In this document: piece by piece, positions 40,592-49,466 of the stretch
How the letters are laid out: every line of letters starts with the position of its first letter
Position numbering within the stretch: position 1 is the first letter of the stretch
NCBI RefSeq assembly: GCF_003386205.1
Contig: NZ_QRDY01000027.1
Coordinates: 1 to 51,375, forward strand
DNA from: Cohnella lupini
Lineage (GTDB): Bacteria; Bacillota; Bacilli; Paenibacillales; Paenibacillaceae
DNA: 51,375 bases
Reading direction: 5' to 3'
Program-made: the position numbers and the translations under genes
Notes under the pieces: model-generated
Database searches by the model: none
What the model saw: the letters and a program-made list of their open reading frames with translations, nothing else
Told to the model about the DNA's origin: nothing

Positions 40592-41554
40592 ATGAGGGAG
40601 ACGATACGGCTGTTCAGGCCGCTCGTACTGCTTGCCCTCTTAACGACTTCGGTTATGACATCGGGGTGCATGAAGTCGGATCCTTCTGCGTCTTCTTCTC
40701 CTTCCCCGACTCCCGGCGGGAATAATCCAAGGGAGATCCTCGATAACGACGAGATCGTGGCAACCGTAGGGGAAGTATCCATTTCCCGACGGCAATTGCT
40801 CGACAAGCTGATATCCGCTTACGGTTCGCAGACGCTTAGGAGCATGATGCTCCTAAGCGCTGCGGAGGAAGAAGCGAAAGCTCTTCGGATTGTCGTTTCC
40901 GATGAAGAGCTGGATCGAGAACTGCGAAATATGCAACAAGGATACGAGGACGAGGCACAATTCTATGCGGCCATGAACGATCAGCTCGGGATGAACCGGG
41001 AAGAGGTTCGCGAGGATGCCCGTTACCGATTGATCATAGAGAAGATTTCCATTAACGGTATCGTAGTGACGGAGCACGAAATCGACTCGTATTTGGAAGA
41101 GCACGAAGAGGAGCTCCAGCCTAAGAAGCAATACGAATGGGCGCAAATCGTAGTGGAGACAGAGCAACAAGCAAACGAACTTCTTCAAAAGTTAGCGGAC
41201 GGTGACGACTTCGGGGAGCTGGCCCGTAATTATTCGCTGGATGAATTTACGGCCGACGATGGCGGCAAGATGGGGTGGATAGAGGATCAAGACCCTTTCG
41301 AGTCCCCATCCGTTCTTCATGCGATAGCCGAAATGCAGGTCGGAGAATTAGGCGGTCCGGTACCGACGGATGAAGGTTACGTGATCGTTCGTTTGGATGG
41401 GCGAAGCCAAATCCAGACGAGATCCGAAGAAGATATTCGAGCGGAAGCTCGGAGATTGCTGGCACTCGGGAAGACCGTGTCCATGAGAGATCTGGAAGAA
41501 GCGCTATTGGTCAAGTACGACGCCGATGTAAAAGAGCCTGCATTGCGGCCTTAG
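40592..41554 (+). CDS. Parvulin-type peptidyl-prolyl isomerase lipoprotein (PrsA/YacD-like)
   Basis: A 320-residue exported foldase. The signal peptide ends in MTSGC with cysteine 26, then a Ser/Pro linker to about residue 45. A SurA-like helical region comes next, and the parvulin domain covers about residues 178-270 (YEWAQIVVETEQQANELL, DDFGELARNYSLD, GGPVPTDEGYVIVRLD). B. subtilis has yacD at this point between hslO and cysK. AAGGAAGG precedes the ATG. Confidence 0.9.
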   Translation: MRETIRLFRPLVLLALLTTSVMTSGCMKSDPSASSSPSPTPGGNNPREILDNDEIVATVGEVSISRRQLLDKLISAYGSQTLRSMMLLSAAEEEAKALRIVVSDEELDRELRNMQQGYEDEAQFYAAMNDQLGMNREEVREDARYRLIIEKISINGIVVTEHEIDSYLEEHEEELQPKKQYEWAQIVVETEQQANELLQKLADGDDFGELARNYSLDEFTADDGGKMGWIEDQDPFESPSVLHAIAEMQVGELGGPVPTDEGYVIVRLDGRSQIQTRSEEDIRAEARRLLALGKTVSMRDLEEALLVKYDADVKEPALRP

Positions 41555-41588
41555 ATTCGCGCGGGTCTTGAATTGCTGTAACCAGCTA

Positions 41589-41618
41589 TTGACAATCCTC
41601 CGGGGGGTTTGTTAAGAT
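41589..41618 (+). promoter_or_regulatory. Sigma-A promoter of cysK
   Basis: TTGACA (41589-41594), an 18-bp spacer and TAAGAT (41613-41618). Confidence 0.65.
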
Positions 41619-41634
41619 GAAAACAAACAAAAAG

Positions 41635-41680
41635 CCGACTGTTTTAGTCGGATTAACGCGATGAGGCGGCAAGCTGCCGC
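41635..41680 (+). promoter_or_regulatory. Two-hairpin leader of cysK
   Basis: CCGACT-GTTTT-AGTCGG (41635-41651) and GCGGCA-AGC-TGCCGC (41666-41680) are perfect hairpins between promoter and ribosome site. Neither is followed by a T tract. S-box and cysteine T-box signatures are absent. Confidence 0.5.
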
Positions 41681-41704
41681 ATATTTTGGGAGGGAACTAG
41701 TCCA

Positions 41705-42646
41705 ATGGCAAAGTTAGTCCAGAACGTAACCCAGCTAATCGGCGAAACGCCACTCGTTCGTTTGAATCGCGTCGTGCCTGAAGGCAGCGCGGAAATCTAC
41801 GTGAAATTGGAATACCAGAATCCGGGTTCCAGCGTTAAAGACCGTATCGCTATCAGCATGATCGAGGAAGCGGAGAAGCAAGGCCTGATCAAACCGGGCG
41901 AGACGACGATCGTTGAGCCGACCAGCGGCAACACGGGTATCGGTCTTGCGTTAGTCGCGGCTGCAAAGGGCTATCGCGCTATTCTAGTTATGCCTGAAAC
42001 GATGAGCTTGGAGCGCCGTAACCTGCTTCGCGCATATGGCGCGGAACTCGTGCTGACACCGGGTTCCGAAGGCATGAACGGTTCCGTTAAGAAAGCGGAA
42101 GAGATCGTGAAGGAAAACCCGAGCTACTTCCTGCCGCAACAATTCAAGAACCAAGCCAACGTGAAAATTCATCGCGAGACGACGGGTCCGGAAATCGTGG
42201 AAGCGATTAATTCTTTCGACGGCAAACTGGATGCGTTCGTAGCCGGCATCGGTACTGGCGGAACGATCTCAGGCGCAGGCGAAGTCCTGAAAGCGAGCTT
42301 CCCCGGCATCAGGATCGTTGCGGTTGAGCCTGCTGCTTCTCCTTTGCTGTCCGGCGGCGGACCCGGCCCTCATAAAATCCAAGGTATCGGCGCTAACTTC
42401 ATTCCCGAAATCCTGAACCGTGAAATCTACGACCAAGTCATTACCGTAGAGAACGAAGAAGCATTCGAAACGGCTCGCGCGGTAGCTAAGAAAGAAGGCT
42501 TGCTTGTCGGTATTTCTTCCGGCGCGGCTATCTTCGCGGCATTAAAAGTCGCTAAAGAGCTTGGCGAAGGCAAACGCGTTATCGCGATCGTTCCTTCCAA
42601 CGGCGAGCGTTACCTGAGCACGCCTCTGTTCAACTTCGACAACTAA
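41705..42646 (+). CDS. cysK: Cysteine synthase (O-acetylserine thiol-lyase) CysK
   Basis: A 313-residue PLP enzyme that makes cysteine from O-acetylserine and sulfide. The lysine that binds PLP is in NPGSSVKDRIA (about residue 44). The substrate loop PTSGNTGIGLA and the phosphate-binding GTGGTISGAG are intact. GGGAGGG gives the ribosome site. It appears monocistronic, with its own promoter and terminator. Confidence 0.97.
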   Translation: MAKLVQNVTQLIGETPLVRLNRVVPEGSAEIYVKLEYQNPGSSVKDRIAISMIEEAEKQGLIKPGETTIVEPTSGNTGIGLALVAAAKGYRAILVMPETMSLERRNLLRAYGAELVLTPGSEGMNGSVKKAEEIVKENPSYFLPQQFKNQANVKIHRETTGPEIVEAINSFDGKLDAFVAGIGTGGTISGAGEVLKASFPGIRIVAVEPAASPLLSGGGPGPHKIQGIGANFIPEILNREIYDQVITVENEEAFETARAVAKKEGLLVGISSGAAIFAALKVAKELGEGKRVIAIVPSNGERYLSTPLFNFDN

Positions 42647-42665
42647 TCTTTATATACGTAAACGG

Positions 42666-42694
42666 CAGCTCCCGCCTTGGCGGGGGCTGTTTTT
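42666..42694 (+). terminator. Terminator after cysK
   Basis: CAGCTCCCGCC pairs with GGCGGGGGCTG (one G-U) around TT, followed by TTTTT. Confidence 0.85.
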
Positions 42695-42811
42695 CGTCTA
42701 TTCGGACATGAGCAGAAGTAGCCAACGGGTCGACTCGCAGTCGAAGCGAAGCACGAGAACGGCTTTTGTGGTATTCTGCTTAGTATGAGATTGGTTAAGG
42801 GAGCAGGAAGA

Positions 42812-44377
42812 GTGGAAGTCATCGCATTGAAGCAATGGGAACGGTGGAGCAACGATGGCGATTATGCCTTGCTACCGTACGTACGCAAGCTGGCGCTGGA
42901 TTCGGAAAGTCTGTTGCCGGTTTTCTGGGATCTCGTCTGGAAAGAGGCGTCCGCGTATGGATGCTTACTGGAAAGCGGAAAGGGCGGAAGGTACACCATC
43001 GTCGGCTTGCGTCCGGAGTCGGTTATCGAGGGTAAAGGCGATCGGGCACGCATTCTCGAAAGAAGAGATGAGGATTGGGTCGAGACGAGTGTAGTCGAAG
43101 GCGCCCCGTTAACGCTTCTTAGGGAGTGGATGAGTCCATGGGCGGGGCCAAGACCGGATGGCGTTCCGGATTGCATCGGAGGTATTCTGGGATTTTGGAG
43201 CTATGATATCGTGCGTAGCTTGGAGAGGCTCCCGGTGCTTGCTAGGGATGATCTGGACTTGCCGGATTACGTGTTCCAACGTTACGAGGAGCTCTGGATC
43301 GCCGACCATCGGGACAATGAGATTTATAGCGTGGTTCATGTCCATTGCGAGACCGGAATGGATGCAACGGCACTCGGGCAGCGATATCGAGACGCTCAGC
43401 ACCGGGCGATGGAAATGGAGCGGCAATGGTTGAAGTGGAGCTCGGCGAGCCGGACGGCGGACCGGATCGGCCGCGCGAGCGAAATGCGGTCGAAGATGGA
43501 TCGGGATCAAATGCAAATCGATGTTGAGAACATACCCGGACTCACGACTTCCATGAGTAAGTCCGATTATCAATCCGCGGTGCGTCGCATACGGGAGTAT
43601 ATCGGGCAAGGCGACGTCTTTCAGGTTAATCTGTCTTTTCGGCAAAGCTTGCGCACGGATATCTCGCCCGAGACGCTATATGACTGGCTCCGATTGGTGA
43701 ACCCTTCGCCCTACATGGGAATGCTTCGTTCTCCGGATTTCGCGCTCGTTAGCGCATCTCCGGAACTGCTCGTCAAGCTGGACGAAGGCCGATTGTCCAC
43801 CCGCCCTATTGCCGGAACCCGCCGACGCGGGTTAACGCCGGAGGAAGACCGCGCGATGGAGGCGGAGCTGCTGGCGAGCGAGAAAGAGCGGGCGGAGCAT
43901 GTCATGCTCGTGGATCTTGAGCGGAACGATCTCGGCCGCGTCGCAGAATACGGGACGGTTAAGGTTCCCGAGCTCATGACCGTCGAGCGCTACTCTCACG
44001 TGATGCATCTCGTATCCCAAGTCGAGGGGCGTATCGCTCAAGGGAAGGACGCGCTCGACGTCCTGGCGGCGGTTTTTCCGGGAGGAACGATTACCGGAGC
44101 GCCCAAGATCCGCACGATGGAAATCATCGAAGAACTCGAGCCCACGCGGAGAGGTCCGTATACCGGATCTATGGGATGGATTGACTATAACGGAAATATG
44201 GAATTTAATATTATTATTCGTACCATAACGGTCAAGAACGGCGTTTGTCATATACAAGCCGGAGCCGGAATCGTAATCGATTCGGAGCCCGAGCGCGAAT
44301 TCTACGAATGCTTGAACAAAGCGAAGGCGCTTTGGAAAGCCGTACAGTACAGTGAAGGGCAGGGGGAACCGATATGA
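42812..44377 (+). CDS. pabB: Aminodeoxychorismate synthase component I
   Basis: A 521-residue chorismate-using enzyme that makes 4-amino-4-deoxychorismate for pABA and folate. C-terminal segments are typical: GDVFQVNLSFRQSL, PSPYMGMLRSPDFALVSASP, STRPIAGTRRRG, ERAEHVMLVDLERNDLGRV and FPGGTITGAPKIR-TMEIIEELEP. GTG 42812 is preferred with AAGGGAG eight bases upstream; the ATG at 42785 has no ribosome site. The adjacent pabA, pabC and folP point to folate rather than tryptophan. It overlaps pabA by four bases. Confidence 0.94.
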   Translation: MEVIALKQWERWSNDGDYALLPYVRKLALDSESLLPVFWDLVWKEASAYGCLLESGKGGRYTIVGLRPESVIEGKGDRARILERRDEDWVETSVVEGAPLTLLREWMSPWAGPRPDGVPDCIGGILGFWSYDIVRSLERLPVLARDDLDLPDYVFQRYEELWIADHRDNEIYSVVHVHCETGMDATALGQRYRDAQHRAMEMERQWLKWSSASRTADRIGRASEMRSKMDRDQMQIDVENIPGLTTSMSKSDYQSAVRRIREYIGQGDVFQVNLSFRQSLRTDISPETLYDWLRLVNPSPYMGMLRSPDFALVSASPELLVKLDEGRLSTRPIAGTRRRGLTPEEDRAMEAELLASEKERAEHVMLVDLERNDLGRVAEYGTVKVPELMTVERYSHVMHLVSQVEGRIAQGKDALDVLAAVFPGGTITGAPKIRTMEIIEELEPTRRGPYTGSMGWIDYNGNMEFNIIIRTITVKNGVCHIQAGAGIVIDSEPEREFYECLNKAKALWKAVQYSEGQGEPI

Positions 44378-44955
44378 TTCTGGTTATCGACAATTACGAT
44401 TCTTTTACGTATAACCTGGTGCAGTATTTAGGAGAGCTCGGCGAGGAAGTCGTCGTCCATCGGAATGACGAGATCGATCTGGACGGCATATCCAAGCTGG
44501 CCCCGGACCACATCCTTATCTCCCCGGGACCTTGCACGCCGAATGAAGCCGGCGTTAGCCTCGCGCTTCTGGAACGCTTCAAGGGCGAGATCCCGATCTT
44601 CGGAGTTTGCCTGGGCCATCAAGCGATCGGACAGGCTTTCGGCGGAGACGTCATTCGTGCCGACGAGCTCATGCACGGCAAGACGTCGCAGATCGCCCAC
44701 GATGGAAGGACGATCTTCGAAGGACTTCCTTCTCCTTTTACGGCGACCCGATATCATTCCTTGATCGTGAAGCGCGATACGCTTCCGGATTGCCTGGAGA
44801 TCAGCGCGCAGACGGAAGACGGTCTTATCATGGGGCTGCGGCATAAGGAATACGTCGTGGAAGGCGTGCAATTCCATCCGGAGTCGATCATGACGGATAA
44901 CGGACTTCAGATTCTGCGGAATTTCTTAAACCAGAAATCGGGCGTCAGGGCATGA
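44374..44955 (+). CDS. pabA: Aminodeoxychorismate/anthranilate synthase component II (glutamine amidotransferase)
   Basis: A 193-residue class I amidotransferase that supplies ammonia to PabB. The nucleophile is in GVCLGHQAIGQAFGG (cysteine about 79), and the other catalytic residues are in HPESI. It begins with the usual ILVIDNYDSFTYNLVQYL. In many Bacillota this subunit also serves tryptophan synthesis (TrpG); no trp genes are in the window. It overlaps both neighbours by four bases. Confidence 0.95.
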   Translation: MILVIDNYDSFTYNLVQYLGELGEEVVVHRNDEIDLDGISKLAPDHILISPGPCTPNEAGVSLALLERFKGEIPIFGVCLGHQAIGQAFGGDVIRADELMHGKTSQIAHDGRTIFEGLPSPFTATRYHSLIVKRDTLPDCLEISAQTEDGLIMGLRHKEYVVEGVQFHPESIMTDNGLQILRNFLNQKSGVRA

Positions 44956-45836
44956 AGATCCTGTTTAACGGACGACTGACAGCCAATAATGAAGCCGTGA
45001 TCTCCGCATTCGATCACGGTTTTTTGTACGGAATGGGCTTGTTCGAGACTTTTCGTACTTATAAAGGCGAGCCTTGGCTGCTGGACAAACACGCGGAGCG
45101 ACTGGCGAAGGGCTGCGAGCTGCTCGGCATTCGATACGTGCCGGACGTAGACAGGATGCGCGGGGATGTGCAAGCGCTGCTTGAAGCGAACGGGCTGGAG
45201 GACGGCTACATCCGTTGGTCGGTATCGGCGGGCGAGGGCGCGATCGGACTGCCGACGGATGATTACGACAAGCCGAACGAGATCGTGTACGCGAAGGAAT
45301 TGGCGGCCGATGATCCGGCTACGCGCAAGGGTAAGATCGTACGGCAGCTAAAGCTTCCCCGGAGCTCTCCTGAAGGAGATGTCCGGCTAAAGTCGTTTCA
45401 TTATATGAATAATATCAACGCGAAGAGGGAATTGAATAGCGAAGGCGCCAGACCCGGCACGGAGGGCCTATTCCTGAACAAGGAAGGGCACGTCGTCGAA
45501 GGCATGGTCAGCAACGTATTCTGGATTTCGGACGGCGTACTCTACACCCCGGCGGAATCGACGGGTTTGCTAGACGGAATTACGCGACGGCACGTGTTGG
45601 CAATGGCGAAGGATATGGGTATTAGAACAGAGCAGGGATTATACGGCTGGGACAAGTTATTATACGCCGACGAAGTATTCCTAACGAATTCCATCCAAGA
45701 AATCGTTCCGGTCACGAAAGTCGAGAACATCGGGGGACGGGGCCTTAATCCGGGAGGGTGTAACTCCGTAGGGGCGATCACCTATACGCTGATGAATAAA
45801 TACAGGGAAGACGCCGAAAGGAACGAATCGAGATGA
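44952..45836 (+). CDS. pabC: Aminodeoxychorismate lyase
   Basis: A 294-residue PLP fold-type IV enzyme that releases pyruvate from aminodeoxychorismate to give pABA. Segments include FDHGFLYGMGLFETFRTYKG, KSFHYMNNINAKREL and the phosphate-binding SNVFWISDGVLYTP with STGLLDGITRRHVL. Branched-chain aminotransferases share the fold, but the operon settles the assignment. The ATG overlaps the pabA stop, and its own stop overlaps folP. Confidence 0.93.
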   Translation: MKILFNGRLTANNEAVISAFDHGFLYGMGLFETFRTYKGEPWLLDKHAERLAKGCELLGIRYVPDVDRMRGDVQALLEANGLEDGYIRWSVSAGEGAIGLPTDDYDKPNEIVYAKELAADDPATRKGKIVRQLKLPRSSPEGDVRLKSFHYMNNINAKRELNSEGARPGTEGLFLNKEGHVVEGMVSNVFWISDGVLYTPAESTGLLDGITRRHVLAMAKDMGIRTEQGLYGWDKLLYADEVFLTNSIQEIVPVTKVENIGGRGLNPGGCNSVGAITYTLMNKYREDAERNESR

Positions 45837-46696
45837 GTCCGACTTTTTACTCTCGCCGATATCGTCTTCGGAGCGGGCTAGAGCTCGAGTTGGGGAAAAG
45901 GACGCTTATCATGGGCATTCTTAACGCGACGCCCGATTCCTTCTCCGACGGCGGACGTTTCGACGAAGCGGAGGCTGCCGTTGCCAGAGCGAAGCAGATG
46001 GAAGCGGAAGGCGCGGATCTGATCGATATAGGCGGGGAATCCACCCGACCGGGGCATGATCCCGTTTCCTTGGAAGAAGAGCTTAGACGAATAATACCCG
46101 TCATTAAAGCGGTCCGCGAGTATGTGAATCTTCCGATCAGCGTAGATACCTACAAAGCGGAGACAGCCAGGCAAGCTTTGGAAGCTGGCGCGGATATCGT
46201 GAACGACGTATGGGGCTTCAAACGCGATCCCGAGCTGGCTAGAGTAGCCGCGCAATACGGATGCCCCGTTATTCTTACGCATAATCGGCCGGAGCGGGAC
46301 TACAAGAATTTCGTTCCGGATGTATTGAACGATTTGCTGGACAGCGTTCGTCTGGCTCGGGATGCCGGCGTAGCGGATGAGCTTATCTGGCTCGATCCGG
46401 GAATCGGCTTCGCGAAGAATTACGACGATAATGTGGAATTGATGGGTCGGCTCGACGAGATCGTCGGACTTGGGTACCCGGTTCTGCTAGGTACTTCCCG
46501 CAAAACGTTCATACGGCGAACGCTTGGCGTTTCCGCGGAAGAGGCAGCGGAAGGGACGGGGGCCACTACGTCTTTGGGCATCGCCCAAGGCTGCCAGATC
46601 GTCAGGGTACACGACGTCCTTCACAATAAGCGGGTTGCCGCCATGACGGACGCGATTATTTACCGGCAAGCAGGAAGGGGAGATCGGCGTGGATAG
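45833..46696 (+). CDS. folP: Dihydropteroate synthase
   Basis: A 287-residue TIM-barrel enzyme joining pABA to the pterin pyrophosphate; it is the sulfonamide target. Signatures are IMGILNATPDSFSDGG, DIGGESTRPGHD and GTSRKTFIRR. It overlaps pabC by four bases and folB by eight, keeping the pABA and pterin branches on one message. Confidence 0.97.
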   Translation: MSPTFYSRRYRLRSGLELELGKRTLIMGILNATPDSFSDGGRFDEAEAAVARAKQMEAEGADLIDIGGESTRPGHDPVSLEEELRRIIPVIKAVREYVNLPISVDTYKAETARQALEAGADIVNDVWGFKRDPELARVAAQYGCPVILTHNRPERDYKNFVPDVLNDLLDSVRLARDAGVADELIWLDPGIGFAKNYDDNVELMGRLDEIVGLGYPVLLGTSRKTFIRRTLGVSAEEAAEGTGATTSLGIAQGCQIVRVHDVLHNKRVAAMTDAIIYRQAGRGDRRG

Positions 46697-47081
46697 AATG
46701 ATACTGAAAAGAATGGTGTTTTATGGGTATCATGGCGTTTTTCCGGAAGAAAACAAGCTTGGACAGAAATATATCGTCGATCTTGATCTGGGGATCGATT
46801 TAAGCCGCGCGGCGCAGAGCGACGACGTTGCCGACACGGTCAATTACGCGGAAATCCATTCGGTCGTCAAGGGTATCGTGGAGGGGCAACCGGTCAAGCT
46901 GATCGAGACGTTAACCGAAAAGATTGCGTCTACCCTACTCGGTACGTATACTAGTATCATCAAAGCAACGGTGTCGGTTACGAAGCCGAACCCGCCTTTC
47001 GATATTACTTTCGACGGAGTGACCGTGGAATTTCGCAGACAAAGAGATTCGCTCGGCAACATCGTACCTGTAGAGGATTGA
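46689..47081 (+). CDS. folB: Dihydroneopterin aldolase
   Basis: A 130-residue enzyme of the tunnelling fold that converts dihydroneopterin to hydroxymethyl-dihydropterin. Active-site segments are FYGYHGVFPEENKLGQKY and TVNYAEIHSVV, and VTKPNPPF is near the end. The start is GTG 46689 after AAGGGGAG. Confidence 0.95.
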   Translation: MDRMILKRMVFYGYHGVFPEENKLGQKYIVDLDLGIDLSRAAQSDDVADTVNYAEIHSVVKGIVEGQPVKLIETLTEKIASTLLGTYTSIIKATVSVTKPNPPFDITFDGVTVEFRRQRDSLGNIVPVED

Positions 47082-47088
47082 GAAATAC

Positions 47089-47595
47089 GTGCAAGAAACA
47101 TACGTTGCGCTAGGCGCTAACCTAGGAAACCGAGAAGCCTCTTTAGCGGATGCGATACGCAGGCTGCAAGCCGAACCCGGACTGGAATTGCTCCGAATAT
47201 CGGCGGCTTACGAGACCGCTCCCGTAGGTTATACGGATCAGCCTTCTTTTCTCAATATGGCGGTTTGCCTCCTTACGGAATTGGATCCCGTTTCCTTGCT
47301 GCGTCGCTTACTCGCGATCGAACAGGAAATGGGCCGGGTGAGAGACGTTCGTTGGGGACCGCGTAATATAGACTTGGATTTACTGGTGTACGGAGACGAG
47401 ACGTTGGATACTCCGGAATTAACGCTCCCGCATCCCAGAATGGGACAGCGGGCATTTGTATTAGTACCGCTCGCGGACATCTGGCCGGAGGAAAACCATT
47501 TTCCTTGGCAAGCGGAGTTGACGGCTTTCTCACTGGAGGAGGAAGGCATCGCGCGTTACGCCGAGTGGGATGGCCAAGGGCTACGAAAGGTGTGA
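47089..47595 (+). CDS. folK: Hydroxymethyl-dihydropterin pyrophosphokinase
   Basis: A 168-residue kinase that transfers pyrophosphate to hydroxymethyl-dihydropterin, producing the FolP substrate. Signatures are ALGANLGNREASL, RWGPRNIDLDLLVYGD and LTLPHPRMGQRAFVLVPL. GTG 47089 lies seven bases after the folB stop with a weak ribosome site, so coupling is likely. Confidence 0.95.
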   Translation: MQETYVALGANLGNREASLADAIRRLQAEPGLELLRISAAYETAPVGYTDQPSFLNMAVCLLTELDPVSLLRRLLAIEQEMGRVRDVRWGPRNIDLDLLVYGDETLDTPELTLPHPRMGQRAFVLVPLADIWPEENHFPWQAELTAFSLEEEGIARYAEWDGQGLRKV

Positions 47596-47602
47596 TAGGG
47601 TA

Positions 47603-48631
47603 ATGCTTAAGATCGGTAACGTACCGATGAATAATAATGTCGTGCTGGCTCCCATGGCGGGCGTCTGCAATCCGGCTTTCCGATTGATCGCGAAGGAATT
47701 CGGTTGCGGTCTCGTTTGCGCGGAGATGGTTAGCGATAAGGCGATTCTGCACGGAAATACGCGGACTTTGGAAATGCTGTTCGTGGACGAAAGGGAGAAA
47801 CCGCTCAGCTTGCAGATTTTCGGCGGGGATAAGGAATCTCTCGTGGAGGCCGTGAAATTCGTCGATCAGAATACGAATGCCGATATCATCGATATCAATA
47901 TGGGTTGCCCCGTACCGAAAGTAACGAAATGCGACGCGGGCGCTCGTTGGCTTCTTGATCCGAAGAAAATTTACGAAATGGTTTCCTACGCGGCGGATGC
48001 CGCGAAAAAGCCGGTAACGGTAAAAATGCGCATAGGCTGGGACGACGAGCATATCTATGCGGTAGAGAACGCGCAAGCGGTAGAGCGCGCGGGCGGCGCC
48101 GCGGTGAGCGTGCATGGCCGTACGCGGGAACAGCTCTATACCGGCAAAGCGAACTGGGATATTTTGCGGGACGTCAAGCAAGCGGTCAACATCCCGGTTA
48201 TCGGCAACGGCGACGTATTCTCCCCGGAAGACGCGAAACGTCTGCTGGAACATACGAATTGCGATGGGGTCATGATCGGACGAGGGGCACTGGGCAATCC
48301 ATGGATGCTATACCGTACCGTTCATTTTCTGACTACCGGAGAATTGCTTCCCGAACCGACTCCCGCGGAGAAAATCCGCATTGCCGTTCTACACTTGGAC
48401 CGCTTAGCCGATCTGAAGGGCGAGAACGTCGCCGTTAGGGAAATGCGCAAGCATCTGGCTTGGTACTTGAAGGGCTTGCCGGATTCCACCGTGGTCAAAA
48501 ACTCGATCATGGATCTGACTTCCCGGTCCTCCGTCGTATCCGTGCTCGAGGATTACGTCCGTACGGTGGATGACTTGCTCCAACGCGAGGCGGCCGAAGC
48601 TTCTGAATCGGGCGAAATTCTCGTACACTAG
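47603..48631 (+). CDS. dusB: tRNA-dihydrouridine synthase
   Basis: A 342-residue FMN enzyme that reduces uridines in tRNA. NVVLAPMAGVCNPAFRLIAKE starts the barrel, NMGCPVPKVTKCDAG contains the catalytic cysteine, and VHGRTREQLYTGKANWD and IGNGDVFSPEDA bind FMN and RNA. ATG 47603 is chosen since the family starts at MLKIGNV; an ATG at 47570 inside folK is in frame but unlikely. Linkage to the folate operon is as in B. subtilis. Confidence 0.94.
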   Translation: MLKIGNVPMNNNVVLAPMAGVCNPAFRLIAKEFGCGLVCAEMVSDKAILHGNTRTLEMLFVDEREKPLSLQIFGGDKESLVEAVKFVDQNTNADIIDINMGCPVPKVTKCDAGARWLLDPKKIYEMVSYAADAAKKPVTVKMRIGWDDEHIYAVENAQAVERAGGAAVSVHGRTREQLYTGKANWDILRDVKQAVNIPVIGNGDVFSPEDAKRLLEHTNCDGVMIGRGALGNPWMLYRTVHFLTTGELLPEPTPAEKIRIAVLHLDRLADLKGENVAVREMRKHLAWYLKGLPDSTVVKNSIMDLTSRSSVVSVLEDYVRTVDDLLQREAAEASESGEILVH

Positions 48632-48674
48632 GAGGAAACGGTTTCAATCGGGTCCAGGGGACCATTTCCGCGAA

Positions 48675-48703
48675 TTGACATTTTTCAGGGCTTGAAATAT
48701 AAT
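48675..48703 (+). promoter_or_regulatory. Consensus sigma-A promoter of greA
   Basis: TTGACA, a 17-bp spacer and TATAAT, perfect in both hexamers and spacing. The leader is about 125 bases. TTTTCAGGG in the promoter spacer (48682-48690) and CCCTGAAAA near the end of the leader (48799-48807) form an inverted repeat. Confidence 0.85.
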
Positions 48704-48834
48704 CAGTACCAATATTCGCCCGAACAGCAGGAAAACCGTAGACTTGTTTCCTTAACGGTGTCATGTCCGCGGTGACCGACCATATATTTGATATGCAACC
48801 CTGAAAATCTTTTCCATGACAGGAGATCGGTGAG

Positions 48835-49311
48835 ATGAGCGATAAGGAAGTGCTTCTAACCCAGGATGGGCTTAAGAGGCTTGAAGATGAACTCGAAAAC
48901 CTGAAGTCCGTCAAACGCCGCGAAGTCGCGGAACGCATTAAGGTTGCCATCGGTTACGGCGATATTAGCGAGAACTCCGAATACGAAGACGCGAAGAACG
49001 AACAGGCTTTTATCGAAGGCCGCATCATAACGTTGGAGAAAATGCTCCGCAACGCGCGTATCATCAACAGCGACGAGATCGATCTGGAAACCGTCAGCAT
49101 CGGCTCTAAAGTCGTCGTCGAAGATTTGGAATTCGGCGATACGATGGAATACACGATCGTGGGAACGGCTGAATCCGACCCGTTGAATAACAAGATATCG
49201 AACGAAAGTCCCGTAGGAAAAGCGATTATCGGCAAGAAAAAAGGCACGACGGTCGAAGTAAACGTTCCCGCGGGCATCATTCAATACAAAATTGTCGATA
49301 TCAAGATATAA
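48835..49311 (+). CDS. greA: Transcription elongation factor GreA
   Basis: A 158-residue factor that stimulates RNA cleavage by backtracked RNA polymerase. The N-terminal coiled coil spans about residues 10-75 with the acidic tip in GDISENSEYEDAKNEQAF. The C-terminal FKBP-like domain ends ISNESPVGKAIIGKKKGTTV and VNVPAG. Length is exact for the family. AGGAGATCGG precedes the ATG. Confidence 0.97.
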   Translation: MSDKEVLLTQDGLKRLEDELENLKSVKRREVAERIKVAIGYGDISENSEYEDAKNEQAFIEGRIITLEKMLRNARIINSDEIDLETVSIGSKVVVEDLEFGDTMEYTIVGTAESDPLNNKISNESPVGKAIIGKKKGTTVEVNVPAGIIQYKIVDIKI

Positions 49312-49364
49312 GACGCAAGACGTTAACGCCGTCATCAGGACGGAAAATCCGAGCGATGGGTGTT

Positions 49365-49390
49365 AAAAAGCTTCCTTGGGAAGCTTTTTT
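49365..49390 (+). terminator. Terminator after greA
   Basis: AAAAAGCTTCC pairs perfectly with GGAAGCTTTTT around a short loop, with T residues at the end. Confidence 0.9.
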
Positions 49391-49466
49391 GCCTGTTAAT
49401 CGCGAATATGGAATGCTTGATCGTCCACATGCGGTCATTATCGATAAGAAGTGAAGGAGAACGAAC

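Noticed and set aside
47273..48253. A 326-residue frame on the reverse strand
   Set aside because: It is antisense to folK and dusB, which have clear family motifs, and it shows no recognisable protein features.
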